Notes under the pieces: model-generated
What the model saw: the letters and a program-made list of their open reading frames with translations, nothing else
The model's database searches: none
What the model was told of the DNA's origin: nothing
In this document: in pieces, positions 1 through 4,312 of the stretch
How positions within the stretch are numbered: position 1 is the stretch's first letter
How the letters are laid out: each line of letters starts with the position of its first letter
Assembly: GCA_934296355.1 (NCBI GenBank)
Contig: CAKRAY010000090.1
Coordinates: 1 to 6,187, forward strand
DNA length: 6,187 bases
Direction of reading: 5' to 3'
Origin: an uncultured Clostridia bacterium
GTDB taxonomy: Bacteria > Bacillota > Clostridia > Christensenellales > DTU072
Position numbers and translations under genes: made by a program

Positions 1-832
1 GAGATTGATGTACGTCGCTTTTACGCGCGCAAAGAAGAAACTCTACGTCATCGGGGAGAAGACCGAGCCTGCCGGGTCGGTGTTTTCGCCCGCTTCGATA
101 ATGCAACGAATACTTTACGCCGCGGAGCGGGACGATAAACTTGCCGAGTTGTTCGAAAACGGCGTTCTGCCCGAAAGAAAGGAAACGCCCGAAAAAGTTT
201 ACGTTCCCAAACGCTTCGATTTTAACAAACTTCGCGGCAAATACGCGTTCGCGGAGGAAACGGTAACGCCCGTCAAGTACAGCGTTAGCGAAATTTTGTC
301 GAAAGAAGAGGGTTACGGCGAAAATCCGTTCGTTTCGACTTCGAGCGACGGAAAAGAGGCGGCGAAACTCGGCACGGCGATACACCTCGTTATGCAAAAA
401 ATCGATTATTCGGTAAGAAGCGAAGAGGAAGTCGGAGAGTTCGTAAACGCTCTCGTAGCGCAAGGCTATCTGACGAAAGAAGAGGGAAAACTCGTGCCGA
501 AAGATAAAATCGTCGAGGTTTTGAGTTCGCCGATAATGCAAAGTTTCGCAATGTACGAAACGAAGCGCGAGCAACCGTTCGTCATGTACGTGAGCGTTGG
601 CGAAGGAAAAGCGAAATGCTTGGTGCAAGGCGTAATCGATTTGTTGGTAAAAACGGAAGAGGGTTACGTCGTGGTGGACTTCAAAACGGGACGCGCGTCG
701 GGCGAAACGATGAAAAAACGCTACGAAAAGCAACTTAATCTTTACGCCGAGGGCGTGGAAAAAATTTACAAAACGCCGGTTTTGAAAAAGGTAATCATAA
801 ACATTATCAACGGCAGCGTGGTTGATTTTTAG
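1..832 (+). CDS. addA: ATP-dependent helicase/nuclease subunit A (AddA), C-terminal part
   Basis: This is the 3' end of a gene that begins upstream of the window; the frame is open from base 2, so the ATG at 8 is an internal methionine and not the start. About 276 residues are visible, against roughly 1200 for a full AddA. The first residues, RLMYVAFTRAKKKLYVIGE, are motif VI of UvrD/PcrA-type (SF1A) helicases. The rest is a RecB-family PD-(D/E)XK nuclease: GTAIH with its histidine at 383-385, VQGVID with its aspartate at 638-640, VDFKT with D at 677-679 and K at 683-685, then QLNLY at about 728-742. These are the expected metal-binding and catalytic positions, so the nuclease looks intact. 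By family knowledge, AddA works with AddB as a cytoplasmic complex that resects double-strand breaks to Chi and prepares ends for RecA. AddB often lies just upstream, outside this window. RecB is less likely given the apparent Bacillota background. Confidence 0.93.
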   Translation, partial: RLMYVAFTRAKKKLYVIGEKTEPAGSVFSPASIMQRILYAAERDDKLAELFENGVLPERKETPEKVYVPKRFDFNKLRGKYAFAEETVTPVKYSVSEILSKEEGYGENPFVSTSSDGKEAAKLGTAIHLVMQKIDYSVRSEEEVGEFVNALVAQGYLTKEEGKLVPKDKIVEVLSSPIMQSFAMYETKREQPFVMYVSVGEGKAKCLVQGVIDLLVKTEEGYVVVDFKTGRASGETMKKRYEKQLNLYAEGVEKIYKTPVLKKVIINIINGSVVDF

Positions 833-884
833 TATATTTTATATAAAAAATTAATATTATCTTAAGAAAAATGCGAGCAAAGTA

Positions 885-912
885 TTGCAAAACCAAATTT
901 CTATGATATAAT
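885..912 (+). promoter_or_regulatory. Extended -10 sigma-A promoter of the 351-residue membrane protein gene
   Basis: A -35-like TTGCAA (885-890, four of six consensus bases) is followed after 16 bases by a perfect TATAAT (907-912). A TG dinucleotide at 904-905 makes this an extended -10 element, which compensates for the weaker -35. Transcription would start near 918-920, about 38 bases before the ATG at 957. The site lies in the very AT-rich gap after addA, so the downstream gene probably has its own transcript. Confidence 0.72.
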
Positions 913-944
913 AATAAATATTATAAGCAAAAATATGCTTTTTT

Positions 945-950
945 AGGAGA
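945..950 (+). promoter_or_regulatory. Ribosome binding site for the membrane protein at 957
   Basis: AGGAGA lies six bases before the ATG at 957. It fixes that ATG as the start. A weak 5-bp stem (AAGCA at 925-929 with TGCTT at 936-940, followed by T bases) lies directly before it in the leader. Confidence 0.8.
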
Positions 951-956
951 TACGCT

Positions 957-2012
957 ATGCGACAATTAGTGGACAAACTATACGAATTGCTCAACGGATT
1001 TTTGCCCGAGTTGGACGTTTCCATAAAACTCGGCGTTATCGGCGCGGCGCTTATTCTCGTATTTTTCCTTATCGGCTTGGCACTTTCCGCGGGTTCGAGA
1101 ATAGACAAATACAGAAGACAACTTCTCGGCAGTATCAAAACGCTTAACGCGGTTCCTTACGTCAACGAAGAAAACGTAGACGTTTTGACAAAGGAAATAA
1201 AAACGCAACCCGAAGAAGTTCAAAAAGGTTGGGCGCGCTTTATGGATCAGCGTATCGGATATCCGTCCGATTATATGCAAGCGAGAGACGTTCTTACCAG
1301 ACGCGAATATACCGGCGCGTTGACCGCAAGCAAGATTTTTTTGATTATCGCGGGCTTGCTCGTTTGCGTGGCGATCGCCTTAATCGGCTTTATGAAAGAC
1401 GTAAACGCCGACACGCTCGTGTCGCTGGTTGTCGCTCTCGAATTTTTGATAATTCCCGTAGCGACTTATGTAATCACGCTACTGCTTCTCGACATAGTTT
1501 TTAACTGCAAAGTGAAACGCTTGCGCATGGTGTATATGAGTTTTTGCGAATTGCTCGACGCCAAGGTAATAGTTAAAGACAAAGAAGAAAGAGAGTTCGT
1601 AAGCGAAAATCTCAAAGAGATTAACAAGAGAGTGGAAGAATTGATGGCGGGACGCTTGGCGGACGAAGAAGTAGTGGAAGTCATCACCGCTCCGAAAGTG
1701 GAAGAAGTGGAAGAACTGCCCGCCGAAGAGGTCGAAGAACCCGCCGCTACGGAAGAAGAATTAGAACCTTTACCGGACGACGTACCGCAAGTGGCTTACG
1801 ACGAAATGACCGACGAAGAGAAAGCGGGGTACTTATCGGGCTTGCTCAGTATCGTGGATACGGCTATCGAAGACCCGAGAACCACGCAAGAAACCTATTG
1901 CGAGTTGGCGGTAATTATTTACGGCGCGAGGACTTCCGGCGCGTATTCGGACGCGGAGGCTGCCGTTATGGACGAATGTCTTACGCGACTTGCTACTAAA
2001 ATCAACGAATAA
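957..2012 (+). CDS. Three-helix membrane protein with acidic cytoplasmic tail, function unknown
   Basis: I do not recognise this 351-residue protein. There are three clear hydrophobic stretches: about residues 25-45, 126-146 and 154-182. Basic residues follow helix 1 (RIDKYRR) and helix 3 (CKVKRLR), while the short loop between helices 2 and 3 is KDVNAD. By the positive-inside rule, residues 46-125 and 184-351 are cytoplasmic and the N-terminus is outside. The tail has a predicted helical segment (about 205-237), a Glu/Val/Pro-rich acidic linker (about 238-276, with repeated EEVEE-like units) and a small, probably helical C-terminal domain (about 278-351). The layout of one N-terminal helix, an approximately 80-residue cytoplasmic loop, a helical hairpin and a cytoplasmic tail resembles ExbB/TolQ proton-channel subunits. 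No signature motif confirms this, so it is only a topological analogy. No signal-peptide cleavage site is evident. The gene has its own promoter and ribosome binding site and no recognisable T-tract terminator. Confidence 0.85.
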   Translation: MRQLVDKLYELLNGFLPELDVSIKLGVIGAALILVFFLIGLALSAGSRIDKYRRQLLGSIKTLNAVPYVNEENVDVLTKEIKTQPEEVQKGWARFMDQRIGYPSDYMQARDVLTRREYTGALTASKIFLIIAGLLVCVAIALIGFMKDVNADTLVSLVVALEFLIIPVATYVITLLLLDIVFNCKVKRLRMVYMSFCELLDAKVIVKDKEEREFVSENLKEINKRVEELMAGRLADEEVVEVITAPKVEEVEELPAEEVEEPAATEEELEPLPDDVPQVAYDEMTDEEKAGYLSGLLSIVDTAIEDPRTTQETYCELAVIIYGARTSGAYSDAEAAVMDECLTRLATKINE

Positions 2013-2053
2013 TATGAGTTTTCGTATTATGAGTTTTAATTAAAAATCGACAA

Positions 2054-2083
2054 AATTGTGGGTGGCGTTAGCGACCCATAATT
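2054..2083. repeat. Imperfect 13-position hairpin before the acetyltransferase gene
   Basis: Bases 2054-2066 pair with 2071-2083 around a GTTA loop. The core arms are TGGGTGGC and GCGACCCA, extended outward by AATTG and TAATT. One G-G mismatch (2064/2073) and one G-T wobble (2058/2079) interrupt it; the other eleven positions are Watson-Crick pairs. The core is GC-rich in an otherwise AT-rich gap. No T-tract follows on the + strand, so it is not a standard terminator. It may be a leader hairpin, an operator dyad, or one copy of a dispersed palindromic repeat. Confidence 0.6.
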
Positions 2084-2092
2084 GCTTATTTC

Positions 2093-2098
2093 GGGAGA
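2093..2098 (+). promoter_or_regulatory. Ribosome binding site for the GNAT gene
   Basis: GGGAGA lies eight bases before the ATG at 2107. It decides that start over an in-frame TTG at 2056, which falls inside the hairpin and has no Shine-Dalgarno sequence upstream. Confidence 0.75.
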
Positions 2099-2106
2099 GA
2101 AAGAGT

Positions 2107-2481
2107 ATGCTTAGTTTCACGGCGATTGCGGATAAAAAGTCGCTTAACGACTTACACGAAGCCATTTTCGGTACGGAATATCCAAAGGATATAGGCTATG
2201 TGCTGCAAGACGACGGAAAGAACGTCGGCATAGCGAGTATGACCGTCCGTAACGACGTATCGACGATAGAAAAAGTAGGCGTAATTCCCGAAGAGAGGGG
2301 TAAAGGTAAGGGAGATTTTTTCACGAGAAGTTTGATTTTCGGACTATCGCAAGTTAGCGAAAAAGTGAGAATTTCTTATAAAAGTCCATACTTTTACCGT
2401 TTCGGATTTACCGATGACGAAAACGGCATGATTGCGGAATCGAGCAAAATCGTTTTTCCGTGCGGCTGTAAAGAACACTAA
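2107..2481 (+). CDS. GNAT-family N-acetyltransferase
   Basis: The product is 124 residues, somewhat shorter than the common 140-180 of this fold. The acetyl-CoA pyrophosphate-binding signature R/Q-x-x-G-x-G/A is present as RGKGKG at residues 64-69, preceded by the strand EKVGVIP and followed by the helix DFFTRSLIFGL. That is the usual motif A. A motif-B-like YFYRFGF at about 95-101 matches the F-Y-x-x-F-G-F pattern of many GNATs. The family transfers an acetyl group from acetyl-CoA to an amine; the acceptor cannot be read from the sequence. The protein should be cytosolic: it has no signal peptide or membrane helix. A CGC motif near the C-terminus (residues 119-121) is unexplained. The gene lies 94 bases after the membrane protein and 55 bases before glnS, so co-transcription with glnS is plausible. 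No convincing promoter was found directly upstream. Confidence 0.85.
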   Translation: MLSFTAIADKKSLNDLHEAIFGTEYPKDIGYVLQDDGKNVGIASMTVRNDVSTIEKVGVIPEERGKGKGDFFTRSLIFGLSQVSEKVRISYKSPYFYRFGFTDDENGMIAESSKIVFPCGCKEH

Positions 2482-2492
2482 GAAAAAATCAA

Positions 2493-2513
2493 GTAACGGA
2501 AAAATTTCGTTAC
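2493..2513. repeat. Short inverted repeat between the GNAT gene and glnS
   Basis: GTAACG (2493-2498) and CGTTAC (2508-2513) are perfect 6-base arms, with additional AAA/TTT pairing possible inside through a bulged G. The dyad lies 11 bases before the glnS ribosome binding site. No T-tract follows, so it is not an intrinsic terminator. The 55-base gap is also far too short for a T-box leader. Confidence 0.4.
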
Positions 2514-2524
2514 GAGTAGAAAAC

Positions 2525-2530
2525 AAGGAG
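2525..2530 (+). promoter_or_regulatory. Ribosome binding site for glnS
   Basis: AAGGAG lies six bases before the ATG at 2537. It decides that start over in-frame upstream codons that overlap the end of the GNAT gene. The resulting N-terminus, MASNFIENIVEKDL, matches the usual beginning of bacterial GlnRS. Confidence 0.85.
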
Positions 2531-2536
2531 AACGCC

Positions 2537-4162
2537 ATGGCAAGCAATTTTATAGAAAACATTGTGGAAAAAGACCTCGAAAGCGGATTGCATAAAGTGA
2601 TCGTAACCAGATTTCCGCCCGAACCGAACGGATATTTGCATATCGGTCACGCGAAAAGTTTGTGCATCAATTTCGGCATAAAAGCCAAGTATCACGGTAG
2701 GTGCAATTTAAGATTCGACGACACTAACCCGACGAAAGAGGACGTGGAGTACGTAGACAGCATCAAAGAGGATATCAGATGGCTCGGTTTCGAATGGGAT
2801 AACGAGTGTTTCGCGAGCGATTATTTCGAGCAAACTTACGAATACGCGATAAAACTTATCGAAAAAGGTTTGGCTTACGTTTGCGATTTGAGCGCGGAAG
2901 AGATAAAAGCGACCAGAGGTTCGCTTACCGAACCGGGCGTCGAAAGTCCGTACAGAAACAGAAGCGTAGAAGAAAATCTCAGACTTTTCAGAGAAATGCG
3001 CGAGGGCAAGTACCCCGACGGCAGTAAAGTGCTGAGAGCGAAAATCGATATGAAGAGCAGTAACCTCAACATGCGCGACCCGGTAATTTACCGAGTGCTC
3101 AGAGCGCATCACCACCACACCGGCGACAAGTGGTTGATTTATCCCATGTACGATTTCGCTCATCCCATCGGAGACGCTTTGGAAGGAGTTACGCACAGTA
3201 TTTGTACTTTGGAATTCGAAGACCACAGACCCTTGTACGATTGGGTTACCGCGGCTTGCGAATTCCCCAATCCTCCGCACCAATACGAGTTTGCGAGATT
3301 GAACATAAAGAACACGATAATGAGCAAGCGTTATCTTAAAAAACTCGTCGACACCGGCGTGGTAGACGGTTGGGACGACCCGCGTATGCCCACGCTCAGC
3401 GGTATGAGAAAAAGAGGTTATCCCGCGGAAGCGATAATCGATTTTTGCCAGGCGGTAGGCGTTGCCAAAGCGAACAGCGAAGTCGACGACGCGCTCCTCG
3501 ACCATTGCGTAAGAGATAACTTAAACCGTACCGCAAACAGAGTTATGGTTGTGGAAAAACCGCTTAAAGTTATCATAGATAACTGGACGGGCGACGACGA
3601 AGAAATTTCGGTAGTAGATAATCCCAACGACGAACTCAGCGCGTCGCACGTTGTCAGAATGGGCAAAGAAATTTACATAGAGGCGAGCGATTTTGCCGTT
3701 ACGCCTCCGCCGAAATACAAACGTCTTACCGTAGGCGGAAAAGTCAGGTTGAAAGGCGCGTATATTTTAGAGTACGTTTCGCATAAAGAAGAAAACGGCG
3801 AAGTCACCGAACTTCATTGCAATTATATCGAAAAATCGAAGTCCGGAGAGGAAAACGCGGGAATGAAAGTTAAAGGCGTAGTGCAGTGGGTCAACGCAAA
3901 AGACGCGGTGGACGTTACGCTTTATAAATACTCGAGTTTGCTTCTCGACGTCGTAGACGGCGACAAACAGTTCGACAACAGAATAAACCCGAATTCGCTC
4001 GTCGTTGTAGAGGGCGCGAAAGCGGAGCCGTATCTTGCTACGAGAGATGTGGGCGAACGCTTCCAATTTATGAGAGCGGCGTATTATAAACTTGCCGAAA
4101 AGACCGATAAAGGCTTGATTTGCTACTACATTGTGGGTTTGAAAGATTCTTTCAATAAATAA
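2537..4162 (+). CDS. glnS: Glutaminyl-tRNA synthetase (GlnRS)
   Basis: The 541-residue product is close to the 554 residues of Escherichia coli GlnRS and co-linear with it. It charges tRNA-Gln with glutamine using ATP in the cytoplasm. The class I HIGH motif is in PPEPNGYLHIGH (residues 27-38). The GlnRS-typical RFDDTNP follows at about 59-65, with YPMYDFAHPIGDALEG and CTLEFEDHRPLYDWV in the catalytic core. The KMSKS-loop equivalent is MSKR at 262-265, and GWDDPRMPT comes shortly after, as expected. Residues from about 335 to the end form the two-barrel anticodon-binding region, with AYILEYVSH, KGVVQWVNA and INPNSLVVVEGAKAEP recognisable. The GlnRS-specific core and ending (YIVGLKDSF) argue against GluRS. 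No frameshift or missing motif was seen. Having GlnRS suggests tRNA-Gln is charged directly, although GatCAB could coexist elsewhere in the genome. The gene may share a transcript with the GNAT gene. Confidence 0.98.
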   Translation: MASNFIENIVEKDLESGLHKVIVTRFPPEPNGYLHIGHAKSLCINFGIKAKYHGRCNLRFDDTNPTKEDVEYVDSIKEDIRWLGFEWDNECFASDYFEQTYEYAIKLIEKGLAYVCDLSAEEIKATRGSLTEPGVESPYRNRSVEENLRLFREMREGKYPDGSKVLRAKIDMKSSNLNMRDPVIYRVLRAHHHHTGDKWLIYPMYDFAHPIGDALEGVTHSICTLEFEDHRPLYDWVTAACEFPNPPHQYEFARLNIKNTIMSKRYLKKLVDTGVVDGWDDPRMPTLSGMRKRGYPAEAIIDFCQAVGVAKANSEVDDALLDHCVRDNLNRTANRVMVVEKPLKVIIDNWTGDDEEISVVDNPNDELSASHVVRMGKEIYIEASDFAVTPPPKYKRLTVGGKVRLKGAYILEYVSHKEENGEVTELHCNYIEKSKSGEENAGMKVKGVVQWVNAKDAVDVTLYKYSSLLLDVVDGDKQFDNRINPNSLVVVEGAKAEPYLATRDVGERFQFMRAAYYKLAEKTDKGLICYYIVGLKDSFNK

Positions 4163-4241
4163 TTTGGCAAAGAAAAGCAAAAAAATAGTTTTAGGTTAAA
4201 AAAAACTTAAAAAAACTATTGAAAAAAAAAGTATTTAAGTT
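4163..4241 (+). promoter_or_regulatory. A-tract-rich region upstream of the 4219-4247 promoter
   Basis: The gap after glnS contains A runs at 4179-4185, 4198-4205, 4209-4215 and 4222-4230. The first three lie directly upstream of the -35 box; their centres are about two and then one helical turn apart. This is the composition of an UP element and of intrinsically curved DNA, both known to raise promoter output. A dyad (AATAGTTTT at 4184-4192 with AAAACTATT at 4212-4220) overlaps the region. No + strand terminator for glnS was found here. Confidence 0.45.
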
Positions 4242-4247
4242 TATAAT
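4219..4247 (+). promoter_or_regulatory. Strong sigma-A promoter of the zinc-finger coiled-coil gene
   Basis: TTGAAA (4219-4224, five of six consensus bases) and a perfect TATAAT (4242-4247) are separated by the optimal 17 bases. Transcription should begin near 4254-4256 and give an untranslated leader of about 58 bases. It is the best-scoring promoter in the window. Confidence 0.82.
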
Positions 4248-4266
4248 TATTAAGAATAATAGACAA

Positions 4267-4294
4267 GTGCGTAAAATTGATTTTTACGAAGCGC
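4267..4294 (+). promoter_or_regulatory. Leader hairpin before the zinc-finger coiled-coil gene
   Basis: CGTAAAA (4270-4276) pairs perfectly with TTTTACG (4282-4288) around a five-base loop. Three outer pairs (4267-4269 with 4292-4294, one a wobble) are possible across a bulge. It lies within the predicted transcript leader, seven bases before the ribosome binding site. A role in mRNA stability or translation control is inference only. Confidence 0.4.
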
Positions 4295-4301
4295 AAAATC
4301 G

Positions 4302-4307
4302 AGGAGA
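4302..4307 (+). promoter_or_regulatory. Ribosome binding site for the gene at 4313
   Basis: AGGAGA lies five bases before the ATG at 4313. It decides that start over the in-frame TTG at 4277, which lies in the loop of the leader hairpin and has no Shine-Dalgarno sequence. Confidence 0.85.
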
Positions 4308-4312
4308 CAATA

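Noticed and set aside
8..832. A complete small gene starting at the ATG at base 8
   Set aside because: The frame is open to the window edge and begins with helicase motif VI, which cannot stand alone. It is the tail of addA.
826..849. A/T-only hairpin at the addA stop codon (TTTTTA-TATA with TATATAAAAA, one bulged G)
   Set aside because: The stem contains no G-C pair and is followed by AATTAAT rather than a T-tract. It is too unstable to call a terminator, so the 3' end of the addA transcript is unresolved.
1670..1785. Repetitive GAAGAAGTGGAAGAA-like DNA considered as a tandem repeat or transferred segment
   Set aside because: It is simply the coding sequence of the acidic Glu/Val/Pro-rich linker, with no fixed repeat unit.
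2014..2043. Nine-codon frame starting with ATG immediately after the membrane protein gene
   Set aside because: It has no ribosome binding site and is produced by the TATGAGTTTT direct repeat. Nothing suggests it is a leader peptide.
2482..2536. Possible T-box or other tRNA-sensing leader for glnS
   Set aside because: The gap is only 55 bases, far too short for a T-box, and no T-box consensus is visible.
2708..3505. Long open frame of 265 codons on the minus strand, antisense to glnS
   Set aside because: It lies wholly inside a confidently identified gene, shows no recognisable domain and has no promoter or ribosome binding site to support it. It is explained by the codon bias of glnS.
4184..4220. 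Dyad after glnS considered as the glnS terminator
   Set aside because: On the + strand it is followed by GAAAAAAAAA, not T bases. Its T-tract is on the minus strand, where no gene is seen.
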